Shown one piece after another: positions 56,738-64,000 of a stretch of DNA of 64,000 nt. The DNA lies in assembly GCF_018881755.1 (NCBI RefSeq), contig NZ_JACVPS010000011.1, forward strand, positions 1 to 64,000. The letters run 5' to 3'. Below the pieces are notes generated by a model that worked only from the letters and a program-made list of their open reading frames with translations, made no database searches and was not told the DNA's origin. Origin of the DNA: Polynucleobacter finlandensis. GTDB lineage: Bacteria; Pseudomonadota; Gammaproteobacteria; Burkholderiales; Burkholderiaceae. The first letter of the stretch is position 1. Each line of letters starts with the position of its first letter. A program made the position numbers and the translations under genes.

Positions 56738-59428
56738 ATGGACAAACATTACCTTTCTTACTTATTTCAGCCAAAAAGCATTGTGGTGTTTGTTGGCGAT
56801 GCCGATGATCCAGTTCTGTCGAGTCCTTTTGCCAAAGGTTTGACTGAAGACTTGAGTGCCCAGAAATTTAAGGGCTCCATTCAGTACCTCAATATTTATG
56901 CCCCCGACACTCTTTTAGAGTTGGGTAAGCTAAAGGCCGAATTGGCCATCATCACTCTGCCGCATGACAGAATTCTGGCCGCTTTAGATATGGCCGCTCG
57001 TATTAAATGTAAGGCTGCACTGGTTATTGGCACGGGAGTATCTGCTGGACTTGCTACAGAAATTCATGAGGCTGCACGTCGTCACGGCATTCATCTTCTG
57101 GGACCAAATAGTTTAGGTTTCCAAATGCCCGCACTGCAACTCAATGCTAGCGTGATCGGACCCATGGCTACAGCTGGCCCATTGGGTTTGATTTCTCAGT
57201 CGGGAGCTTTAACGGCATCGATCTTAGATTGGGCAAAGCAAAATCAAGTAGGGTTTTCAAATGTCGTCTCATTGGGGCCAAACTCCGATGTGGATATTGC
57301 TCAAGTACTCGACTACCTGGCCTCAGACTCACGCACTCATAGCATCGTGATTTATCTAGAGGGTATTTCTAATGCGCGTGGCTTTATGAGTGCATTGCGC
57401 TCTGCTGCGAGAGCAAAGCCTGTGGTGATCCTAAAGGCCGGCAGAAAATCAGCTGCTAACCTAGCAGCCCAAACGCATAGCGGCGCCATTGTTGGTAGTG
57501 ATGAAGTATTTGATGCAGCATTACGACGTGCTGGTGCTGTCAGAGTGCGCTCTTTTGTAGAATTATTCTCGGCCGCGAAATGTCTGGCCTCACGCTATCG
57601 TCCGGTTGGTAAACATTTGGCAGTCATTACGAACGGTGGAGGCCCAGGTGTATTAGCGGCAGATTGGATTAATGAGATTCACCTGCAATTAGGCATGCTG
57701 TCGCCTGAAGCGATTGCAGCATTAAAACCCCTCGTTTCTTCAAACGCATCTCTTGTCGATTTAATTGATCTTTCTGAAGAGGCGACGCCAGAGCAATATC
57801 GCGCTGCGATAGAGGCAGCCAATAAAGAACGTGAGATCGACGGCCTATTGGTGATTTACTCGCCTAAGCTAGGTGTAGATGGTTTAGCGATTGCACAGTC
57901 CATAGTCGATGTCAAATCCAAGATCGGTAAACCATTACTCTGTTGTTGGATGGGGGACTCTTCAGTCGTGAGTGCGCGCGATCTGATTGCGAACGCCAAT
58001 ATTCCGAGTTTTAGAACGCCGGAAGCCGCAGTGGGTGCTTTTGGAAATATCGCTAGCTTCTATCAAAACCAACGTTTACTTCAGCAAACACCACCACCTC
58101 TCTCTCATTTAGCTCAACCTGATGTTGAAGGAGCTCGCTTGTTGATTGAGAACGTTCTCGCCGAGCGGCGCAATATCTTGACGGAGATGGAATCTAAGGC
58201 ACTACTTGCAGCCTTCCATATCCCAGTCACACAAACTATTTTGGCAACTAGCTCAAACGAGGCCATGATGATTGCAACGCAGTTAGGTTATCCCGTTGCC
58301 TTGAAAATTGATTCACCGGATATTAGCCATAAGTCTGATGTGAATGGTGTAGCGCTCAATATTATGAATGCCGCCGGAGTACGTGATGTCTACAACAGCA
58401 TCATTGAATCCGTTTCAGTGCTAGCCCCTAAGGCACGGATTAATGGTGTCACAGTGCAAAAGATGGCGCGTAGCAAAAGAGGGCGCGAACTCTATATTGG
58501 TTTGGTAACAGATAAGCCCTTCGGGCCAATGATTGCCTTTGGCGCCGGTGGCACCATGATTGAGTTACTAAATGATCGAACCATGGAGCTACCGCCACTG
58601 AATCAATATTTGGCGCACCGGATGATCGAGCGTTCACGCGTTGCTGAAACTTTAGGAGAGTGGCGTGGCGCCAGCGCTGTAGATGTAGCGGCACTTGAGC
58701 AAGTGCTTTTACGCGTGTCTGAGATGGCCTGCGAGTTACCTCAACTGCGCGAGATGGATATCAACCCAATTATTGTTGATGAAGCTGGCGCTGTAGCAGT
58801 AGATGCGCGGATTGTGATTGAACGGCCACCTCAACCAGTAGATGGAAAGTCACGGGTATACAGTCATCTGGCGATTCTCCCTTACCCATTGCGCTATGAG
58901 CAGGTTTGGCCCATGAAGGGTGGTGGCGAGTATGTCATTCGACCTATACATCCAGATGATGCCGATATGTTGCAGCAGTTGGTGGCTGGACTATCACCAG
59001 AGAGTCGGTACTTCCGTTTTGTGGCGACTATTTCTGAACTCTCACCAGCAATGCTTTCTCGGTTTACATTGATTGACTATGACCGCGAGATGGCGCTAGT
59101 TGCAGTATTAAAAGAGCGCAAAGTGAACGAAGAGGGCGTCTCGATTGAAACCCAAAGAATTATTGGGGTATCGCGCTACATCACCAATCCTGATGTCGTA
59201 AGCTGTGAGTTCTCTTTGTTAGTTGCCGATGAATTTGGTGGCAAAGGCTTGGGTTCACGTCTGATGTTGAGCATCATGGACGTTGCCCGCGACAAAGGCT
59301 TAAAAGAAATTGATGGCCTGGTTTTGGCTAACAATCATGGAATGCTCAAATTAATGACGGGTCTTGGGTACAAAGTAAAAGAATTTGAAGAAGATCCTGA
59401 TTTTAAAATTGTGACCCATACCCTGTAA
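56738..59428 (+). CDS. Acyl-CoA synthetase/GNAT fusion (Pat/AcuA-like)
   Basis: An 896-residue protein. Domain order: CoA-binding (about 8-125), succinyl-CoA-ligase-like flavodoxin folds (about 145-450), ATP-grasp (about 475-700), and a C-terminal GNAT acetyltransferase (about 735-896, acetyl-CoA loop GGKGLGSRLM). It matches PatZ/YfiQ, the lysine acetyltransferase that controls acetyl-CoA synthetase. In Pat the synthetase part is reported to have lost the catalytic His; here QTHSGAIVGSD keeps His247 where ADP-forming synthetases have it, so that half may be active. An FNR-like box lies at -41.5. Confidence 0.83.
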   Translation: MDKHYLSYLFQPKSIVVFVGDADDPVLSSPFAKGLTEDLSAQKFKGSIQYLNIYAPDTLLELGKLKAELAIITLPHDRILAALDMAARIKCKAALVIGTGVSAGLATEIHEAARRHGIHLLGPNSLGFQMPALQLNASVIGPMATAGPLGLISQSGALTASILDWAKQNQVGFSNVVSLGPNSDVDIAQVLDYLASDSRTHSIVIYLEGISNARGFMSALRSAARAKPVVILKAGRKSAANLAAQTHSGAIVGSDEVFDAALRRAGAVRVRSFVELFSAAKCLASRYRPVGKHLAVITNGGGPGVLAADWINEIHLQLGMLSPEAIAALKPLVSSNASLVDLIDLSEEATPEQYRAAIEAANKEREIDGLLVIYSPKLGVDGLAIAQSIVDVKSKIGKPLLCCWMGDSSVVSARDLIANANIPSFRTPEAAVGAFGNIASFYQNQRLLQQTPPPLSHLAQPDVEGARLLIENVLAERRNILTEMESKALLAAFHIPVTQTILATSSNEAMMIATQLGYPVALKIDSPDISHKSDVNGVALNIMNAAGVRDVYNSIIESVSVLAPKARINGVTVQKMARSKRGRELYIGLVTDKPFGPMIAFGAGGTMIELLNDRTMELPPLNQYLAHRMIERSRVAETLGEWRGASAVDVAALEQVLLRVSEMACELPQLREMDINPIIVDEAGAVAVDARIVIERPPQPVDGKSRVYSHLAILPYPLRYEQVWPMKGGGEYVIRPIHPDDADMLQQLVAGLSPESRYFRFVATISELSPAMLSRFTLIDYDREMALVAVLKERKVNEEGVSIETQRIIGVSRYITNPDVVSCEFSLLVADEFGGKGLGSRLMLSIMDVARDKGLKEIDGLVLANNHGMLKLMTGLGYKVKEFEEDPDFKIVTHTL

Positions 59429-59480
59429 GTATGGTTAATATGACTACTGAACTTTTAATCTACCTTTAATGATCAATATT

Positions 59481-59936
59481 ATGAAAACACTGCTACTTGC
59501 TGGATTACTGAGCTTAACTTCTTTGGCTTATGCTGCCGATGCCCCCATGGTGAACCCCCACGGTAGTTCGCCGCACGGGGCGGTAGCTAGCGCCGCTGAG
59601 ATCGGCGATGTCAATGTGACTAAGGCTGTGGGTCAAAATGCCTATACGGTTGCCGAGATCATCGACCAATCCAAAAGCCTCAAGGACAAGCCGGTGCTGG
59701 TGCGGGGCAAAGTGGTTAAATTTAGCCCAGAGATTATGGGTAAAAACTGGATTCATTTGCGGGACGGATCTGGTACTGCTGCAGCCAAAAACAATGACTT
59801 GGTACTTACCACCAAGGATCAGGCTAAGGTAGGCGCTGTAGTGACGGTGAAGGGCATCTTGCGTACTGACAAAGATTTTGGTCACGGTTACGCCTATGAA
59901 GTCATTATTGAAGATGCTTCAGTGAGCTCTAAATAG
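59481..59936 (+). CDS. Exported OB-fold nucleic-acid-binding-like protein
   Basis: A 151-residue protein with signal peptide MKTLLLAGLLSLTSLAYA (1-18) and an OB-fold like the tRNA_anti type: AEIIDQSKSLKDKPVLVRGKVVKFSPEIMGKNWIHLRDGSG then VLTTKDQAKVGAVVTVKGILRTDKDFGHGYAYEVIIEDA. A periplasmic location means nucleic acid may not be the ligand. ATG 59469 is another in-frame start. Separated from the Pat-like gene by 52 bases. Confidence 0.7.
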   Translation: MKTLLLAGLLSLTSLAYAADAPMVNPHGSSPHGAVASAAEIGDVNVTKAVGQNAYTVAEIIDQSKSLKDKPVLVRGKVVKFSPEIMGKNWIHLRDGSGTAAAKNNDLVLTTKDQAKVGAVVTVKGILRTDKDFGHGYAYEVIIEDASVSSK

Positions 59937-59963
59937 CCTAATAGCTAACTACCCGCTATAAGT

Positions 59964-60003
59964 TTGAGCTATATCAATATCTAGCAAGATATAGGGAGTA
60001 CAT
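59964..60003 (+). promoter_or_regulatory. Candidate FNR-type box and -10
   Basis: TTGAG-CTAT-ATCAA (59964-59977, one mismatch) with TACATT (59998-60003) as -10 gives a start near 60010 and a box at about -39.5, near the class II position. It would serve the gene at 60028. Confidence 0.45.
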
Positions 60004-60027
60004 TTTTCAAGACCAGTAGGAGTCTGA

Positions 60028-60594
60028 ATGTACCTCTTTTTTGAACCGACCTTAGATGATCGCAAGCGCACCCTTGAGGTAGCCTTGCTCTCTATTTATG
60101 GTTTATCAGAGCAACCCATCCCCACTTATTTTTGCGATAACGCCTTCTGTTCCAGAAAGCCTATCAAGAGTTTTAACCTGATTGAGTTATTAAAGTACTG
60201 CTGGATTCATCAGTTTGATAAACCAGCACTGTTAGTAGCCTTACCGATAGAGTTGGAATCCGATACAGCACTCATCCAGCAGTTTGGTGACGCTTACTTG
60301 GGGTGCATATCTGGCGCTATTAAAAAGGGTGAGCTACAGAATTTAGCGCTCACCTATCGCAAGCTAGTGCAGGTAGAGGGCAGTCGCCGGTTTTTCTCAG
60401 TACCAAGCTTTGTAGTGGAGGAGCGCCTCAAGCAGACCCCTTTCACCGAAATGGAAATTAAGTCCTTAGTAAAGCTGCAAGATAAAAATCTGAAGTTAGT
60501 TGATCAGTTAATTCAGAAAAAAGTAGATGAACTAAAACGTGAGCTCAGTGTATTACCCAACATCCTAAAAAGAGGGATTGGGTCAAGGGCTTAA
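60028..60594 (+). CDS. Protein of unknown function (188 aa)
   Basis: A cytoplasmic 188-residue protein with no signal or transmembrane helix. It has two Cys near the middle of the N-terminal third (YFCDNAFC) and a lysine-rich helical C-terminus (about 145-180, LVDQLIQKKVDELKRELS). I recognise no family. A candidate FNR box and -10 precede it, so it may belong to the low-oxygen regulon. Confidence 0.5.
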   Translation: MYLFFEPTLDDRKRTLEVALLSIYGLSEQPIPTYFCDNAFCSRKPIKSFNLIELLKYCWIHQFDKPALLVALPIELESDTALIQQFGDAYLGCISGAIKKGELQNLALTYRKLVQVEGSRRFFSVPSFVVEERLKQTPFTEMEIKSLVKLQDKNLKLVDQLIQKKVDELKRELSVLPNILKRGIGSRA

Positions 60595-60612
60595 AGCAGG
60601 CCAATCTAAAAA

Positions 60613-60813
60613 CTAGGCTATGTCACCAAACTTGCAGGCTGGATTGGATGGGCTATAGGTTTCATTGCCCCTAGCGCCCGCTGATTCTTTAGAGAAACAG
60701 CCAGCTAGTGGGCAGGCATCATCATCGAGGCACTCATGAAATGCAATGCAATTCTCTTGGGTGATATCGACACGCACAGCCTCATGTAAGCGAGGGCACA
60801 TTAATGTTTTCAT
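60613..60813 (-). CDS. Small cysteine-rich protein
   Basis: A 66-residue protein with six cysteines (LMCPRLHEAVRVDITQENC, HECLDDDACPLAGCF, NPACKF) that could bind zinc or an iron-sulfur cluster. I chose ATG 60813 over 60834 because AAAGGAT lies just before it. It is divergent from the sensor kinase; the FNR box at 60917-60930 would lie at about -70 for it, using TATACT (60865-60860) as -10. No family recognised. Confidence 0.6.
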   Translation of the reverse strand: MKTLMCPRLHEAVRVDITQENCIAFHECLDDDACPLAGCFSKESAGARGNETYSPSNPACKFGDIA

Positions 60814-60916
60814 CTTATCTATCCTTTTATGCAAATGGGATCACACTCTGGTGACATTCAGTATAAGAAGAGTGATTGGACTTGCAAATGGGCTAATAGA
60901 GATTTCAGCCCATTTG

Positions 60917-60930
60917 TTGATATGGATCAA
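60917..60930. promoter_or_regulatory. Perfect FNR/ANR box in divergent gap
   Basis: TTGAT-ATGG-ATCAA, exact consensus, 28 bases before the sensor kinase ATG and 104 bases before the small Cys-rich gene. It could activate the latter from a class I site or affect the kinase. Confidence 0.6.
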
Positions 60931-60957
60931 ACCCCTTCAATCGGTTAAGATAAAACC

Positions 60958-62988
60958 ATGAATTTTCATGGGCGTCCTGCCTATCCCATCGGCTTTTTTG
61001 CCACCATCACCATTGTTATCGTGGCTGTATCTACGAGCCTGTTGTTATGGGACTTGCGTAAACGAGAGTTGACCCACACCCGTATGGAGACGATTGGGGT
61101 TACCAAAATCTTTGTAGAGCAGACCGAGCGCAGTTTTGAGAGTGCCGATCTTGTCTTAAGGGGCGTACAGGATCGATTGAACTCAACATTTGGTGTTCAG
61201 TTTCCTCTGGATAGTCTCGAGGTTCATTTATTGCTTGGCACCCGTGTCCTAGGAATGCGGCAGCTAGATGCATTGTTTTTGATTGATCCGAATGGAAGGT
61301 TGGTTAATTCTTCCGCTGAATTTCCTAGCAAGAAGATATCTGTAGTTAATCAAGATTACTTTAAAGCATTTGCTAATAAAAAAGATGGCGGGCTTTTTAT
61401 CGGCAAGCCATTTCGTGATGCGCAGAAAAAAGAATGGACCTTGTATCTTGCGAGAAAAATTCAAGATCAAGATGGTGCTTTTAAGGGGATAGTCGTTGGC
61501 GCAATTGATATTGCCCATTTCGAAGATATTTATCAATTGTTGAAGTTGGATTACCCTCGGCCAGTTTCACTGTATCGCGATGATGGTGTTTTGTTAGCAA
61601 GCTTTCCCCATCGAGAAAGTCTCATGGGTGAGAGGGCTCCTGAATTAGGAGAGTATCTGCCCGTCATTGAATCGGGAAAGATTGAATTTTCTAGCCATAA
61701 AAAGAGTAATGGAGAAGCTGAGTTATTCGCCTTGGGTGCCGTTCCCAAGTTCCCACTATTTATTTCAGTGACCAATGATGAGGAAGAGGCGCTGGCCTCA
61801 TCACGTGAGACGGCTATTCCAATTGTGATGAGCGCTGTATTGGTCAGTCTTTTTATCATCGCCGCCGCCGGCTTATTGATCCGTGAAGCGGTGCGTCAGC
61901 AGAAATTGGCTGATCAATTAGGCGCTGCACATAACCGCTATCAGCATACGATTGAATCCGTAATGGATGCCATCATTGCGGTAGATGAAGAGCAAAATAT
62001 CATTTTGTTTAATCCATCAGCTGAACGCATGTTCGGCCTTAAGGCTGTTGATGTGATAGGCGAGTCTTTACTGGTGCTATTGCCAGAACGTTTTCGTGGC
62101 GCCCATCATTCGCATGTACAGAAATTTAAGAAAACAGATAGTGGCTCTCGCACTATGGGGCCACAGCTCGGGATTGTCGGGCTGCGCGCTGACGGCACCG
62201 AGTTCCCAATTGAGTCCACTATTTCTCAGACGGTGATCAACGGTAAAAAGCAGTTGACTGCGGTACTCCGAGACGTGACTGAAAGACGTCAGGCCGAGAC
62301 TGAGTTGCGTGAGATGAATCTGCAACTGCGCGGATTGTCAAAGGCTTTAGAAAATATTCGTGAGCAAGAAAGAACCAGAATTGCTAGGGAGTTGCATGAT
62401 GACCTGGGTCAGCAGCTTACTGGGCTAAAGCTTGAGCTCGCATGGTTAAGCACTCGCGTGAAAGACGGGCACGCTCTCCCGGTAGATCGAATTACTGAAA
62501 TGAAGCAGCAATTGGATGGCGCCATTGCATCTGTTCGTCGCATCTCTACAGAATTACGCCCCATTATTTTGGACGACTTAGGATTTGAAGAGGCTGTTAA
62601 GTGGCTGGTTGGCGAATTTACCAAACGCACTCATATTCCGGTTAATTTAGAGCTTAAAGAGGAAGTCCGAGTCAGCAATACCAACTTAGCAACTGCGCTG
62701 TTCAGAATTGTTCAGGAATCCTTGACGAATATTGCACGACATGCCCAAGCCACTGCAGTCAATATTTCTCTTGATAAAGATAACGGCCATTTAGTGCTCC
62801 TCATTTCTGATGATGGTGTAGGTCTCCCTCCAGAATTGCAATCCGGAGGATTTGGTTTGGTGAGCATGCGCGAAAGATCCAATGCTTTGGGCGCCAAATT
62901 TACTATTAGCAACGGTAAACTGAAGGGCGTTACTATTCGAGTGGAATTTGCACTTGATTCACCGATCTTTACTGAGGCCAATGCATGA
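60958..62988 (+). CDS. Sensor histidine kinase (Cache-PAS-HisKA_3)
   Basis: A 676-residue kinase. Transmembrane helices at 11-31 and about 287-308 flank a periplasmic Cache-type sensor (about 40-280); a PAS domain (about 328-442) and HisKA_3 dimerisation domain follow, with RTRIARELHDDLGQQL (His480 the phospho-acceptor), then HATPase_c (FRIVQESLTNIARHAQ; SDDGVGLP). It belongs to the NarX/DegS type, paired with NarL-type regulators. The stop overlaps the response regulator start (ATGA). Signal unknown; the sensor may bind an organic acid or respond to redox. Confidence 0.9.
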   Translation: MNFHGRPAYPIGFFATITIVIVAVSTSLLLWDLRKRELTHTRMETIGVTKIFVEQTERSFESADLVLRGVQDRLNSTFGVQFPLDSLEVHLLLGTRVLGMRQLDALFLIDPNGRLVNSSAEFPSKKISVVNQDYFKAFANKKDGGLFIGKPFRDAQKKEWTLYLARKIQDQDGAFKGIVVGAIDIAHFEDIYQLLKLDYPRPVSLYRDDGVLLASFPHRESLMGERAPELGEYLPVIESGKIEFSSHKKSNGEAELFALGAVPKFPLFISVTNDEEEALASSRETAIPIVMSAVLVSLFIIAAAGLLIREAVRQQKLADQLGAAHNRYQHTIESVMDAIIAVDEEQNIILFNPSAERMFGLKAVDVIGESLLVLLPERFRGAHHSHVQKFKKTDSGSRTMGPQLGIVGLRADGTEFPIESTISQTVINGKKQLTAVLRDVTERRQAETELREMNLQLRGLSKALENIREQERTRIARELHDDLGQQLTGLKLELAWLSTRVKDGHALPVDRITEMKQQLDGAIASVRRISTELRPIILDDLGFEEAVKWLVGEFTKRTHIPVNLELKEEVRVSNTNLATALFRIVQESLTNIARHAQATAVNISLDKDNGHLVLLISDDGVGLPPELQSGGFGLVSMRERSNALGAKFTISNGKLKGVTIRVEFALDSPIFTEANA

Positions 62989-63632
62989 AGTACGAAGTAT
63001 TAGTTGCTGATGACCACGCCATCATTCGTGATGGCCTGCGCAAGATATTGGCAGATACGGATGATTTGGTGGTGGCTGGTGAGGCCGCTAACGGTAATCA
63101 AGCCTTGGAGAAGGTACGTGAGCGCGATTGGGCTATGGCAATTTTGGACTTATCCATGCCTGGCAGAAGCGGTATTGAATTGATCAAGCTCATCAAGGCT
63201 GAGCGTCCTAAGTTGCCAATCTTGATATTCAGTATGCACCCAGAAGAACAATATGCAGTGCGGGCTATTCGGGCGGGCGCCTCTGGCTATCTGTCGAAAG
63301 AAGAAGATAGTGATAACTTCTTACCTGCAATCCGTAGAGTGGCAGCAGGCGGCATGTTCATTAGCCCTAAAGTCGCTGAATTACTAGCTGCGGATGCCTC
63401 TCCTGGGGCCGCACACACACATGCACATAGCAAACTTTCTAATCGGGAACATGAGGTTCTGGTCCGCATTGTTAAAGGAATCAGCCTGACTGATATTGCG
63501 GATGAGTTCTCGCTCAGCATTAAGACTATTAGCACCCACAAAACCCACATTCTTTCAAAGTTGGGTTTAGCGAGCCAGGCTGACCTGATTCGCTATGCCA
63601 TCGAGCATAAATTGCTCGATTTAGACAAATAA
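62985..63632 (+). CDS. NarL/FixJ-type response regulator
   Basis: A 215-residue regulator: receiver domain (1-120) with phospho-acceptor Asp55 (AILDLSMPG) and Lys105, and a LuxR-type helix-turn-helix (about 148-210, KLSNREHEVLVRIVKGISLTDIADEFSLSIKTISTHKTHILSKLGLAS). Encoded by overlap with its kinase. A cluster of TCCTATA/TATAGGA sites lies just after it and before a cytochrome c gene, a likely target site for it. Confidence 0.92.
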   Translation: MKYEVLVADDHAIIRDGLRKILADTDDLVVAGEAANGNQALEKVRERDWAMAILDLSMPGRSGIELIKLIKAERPKLPILIFSMHPEEQYAVRAIRAGASGYLSKEEDSDNFLPAIRRVAAGGMFISPKVAELLAADASPGAAHTHAHSKLSNREHEVLVRIVKGISLTDIADEFSLSIKTISTHKTHILSKLGLASQADLIRYAIEHKLLDLDK

Positions 63633-63651
63633 GCAGAAATAAGCAGATTTG

Positions 63652-63712
63652 TCCTATCTCCTATAGGAATATTCCTATAGTTATTTACCTTAGCAATCCT
63701 ATATCTATAGGA
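63652..63712. promoter_or_regulatory. Palindromic operator cluster before cytochrome c
   Basis: CTATAGGAAT-ATTCCTATAG is a perfect 20-bp palindrome (63661-63680). TCCTATA-TC-TATAGGA (63697-63712) is a 7-2-7 inverted repeat, the spacing of NarL-type sites, and TCCTAT at 63652-63657 adds a further half-site. Likely binding sites of the adjacent regulator. No clear -35/-10 is seen between here and ATG 63787. Confidence 0.6.
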
Positions 63713-63786
63713 CGCGTCAAAAAATAAAATTCTCCTTAAGTAATGAAGCCTTGGGTATTCCCGAGCCAGAACTAAAGGAGAATTAA

Positions 63787-64000
63787 ATGACGCAAGCTAA
63801 ACAAATCATCCGCACTGTAGCAATCGCTGCTGCAGCTTTGGCATTCACATCAATCGCGCACGCTGCCCCTGATGCAGATGCTGCTAAAGCACTGGCCAAG
63901 CAAAACAACTGCTTCAAATGCCATGCGGTCGATAAAGATAAAGATGGCCCGTCCTATCACAGCGTTGCCGAGAAATACAAAGGCAAACCAGGTGCTGAAG
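63787..64000 (+). CDS. Cytochrome c class I, cut by window end
   Basis: The first 71 codons of a c-type cytochrome. Signal peptide about 1-27 (AHA), then ALAKQNNCFKCHAVDKDKDGPSYH: the heme motif CFKCH with the axial His, and DGPSY typical of small class I cytochromes such as c551/c552. AAGGAG is seven bases before ATG 63787. Periplasmic electron carrier. The methionine ligand is beyond the window. Probably controlled by the two-component pair just upstream. Confidence 0.88.
   Translation, partial: MTQAKQIIRTVAIAAAALAFTSIAHAAPDADAAKALAKQNNCFKCHAVDKDKDGPSYHSVAEKYKGKPGAE

Noticed and set aside
1-64000. CRISPR array, prophage genes or insertion sequences
   Set aside because: No regularly spaced direct repeats, transposases, integrases or phage structural genes were seen; the island idea rests only on the tRNA-end repeats.

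Overview
The window looks like chromosomal DNA of a betaproteobacterium. A small-genome, freshwater Polynucleobacter-like member of the Burkholderiaceae is my best guess. This is inferred from moderate-to-low GC, dense same-strand operons, many tripartite-tricarboxylate (Bug/TctC) binding proteins, a phasin, and characteristic conserved families (DUF2237, DUF2256, TIGR03643, DUF2461). No rRNA, CRISPR array, transposase, integrase or intact tRNA gene was found. Only 3'-end remnants of a tRNA are present.

Layout. 0-4.7 kb: envelope-stress block with a Spy-like protein, a five-repeat periplasmic protein, an ECF sigma factor and a small membrane protein that is probably its anti-sigma factor. A matching promoter motif faces both ways between the two divergent periplasmic genes. 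Small exported and lipoproteins follow. 4.8-9.7 kb: TolC-MacA-MacB efflux operon. 9.9-28.2 kb: two segments marked off by three decayed copies of a tRNA 3' end plus its terminator. The first segment carries an HNH protein, a TIGR03643/photolyase/DUF2256 operon, HDAC-like and DUF2237 genes, an SDR, a TRAP transporter, DUF2461 and MAPEG genes. The second carries two arylsulfatases, an outer-membrane channel, their formylglycine-generating enzyme, an M20 peptidase, a Bug protein and a beta-propeller protein.

28.3-44.5 kb: two long catabolic operons separated by a universal stress protein and an alpha/beta hydrolase. Together they hold relatives of LigI, LigJ and LigK (2-pyrone-4,6-dicarboxylate to oxalomesaconate to CHA to pyruvate plus oxaloacetate), a lyase, dehydrogenases, a thioesterase and five Bug proteins. 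There is no ring-cleavage dioxygenase and no TctAB permease. This fits the use of small oxidised aromatic-derived or humic acids taken up from outside. 44.5-48.6 kb: minus-strand operon of cupin, NHL propeller, molybdate-type binding protein and an MFS exporter fused to a ferredoxin-like domain. 48.7-56.6 kb: cupin, phasin, quinone reductase, Ntn amidase, metallo-beta-lactamase-fold hydrolase, IlvD/Edd dehydratase and a seventh Bug protein.

56.7-64 kb: a Pat-like acyl-CoA synthetase/acetyltransferase fusion, an OB-fold protein, a sensor kinase/NarL-type regulator pair, and a c-type cytochrome cut by the window end. Several intergenic regions carry perfect or near-perfect FNR/ANR boxes (TTGAT-N4-ATCAA). 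Those before the stress protein and the Pat-like gene sit where a class II FNR promoter needs them, so part of this window is probably an oxygen-controlled regulon. A 20-bp perfect palindrome plus related half-sites lie between the response regulator and the cytochrome.
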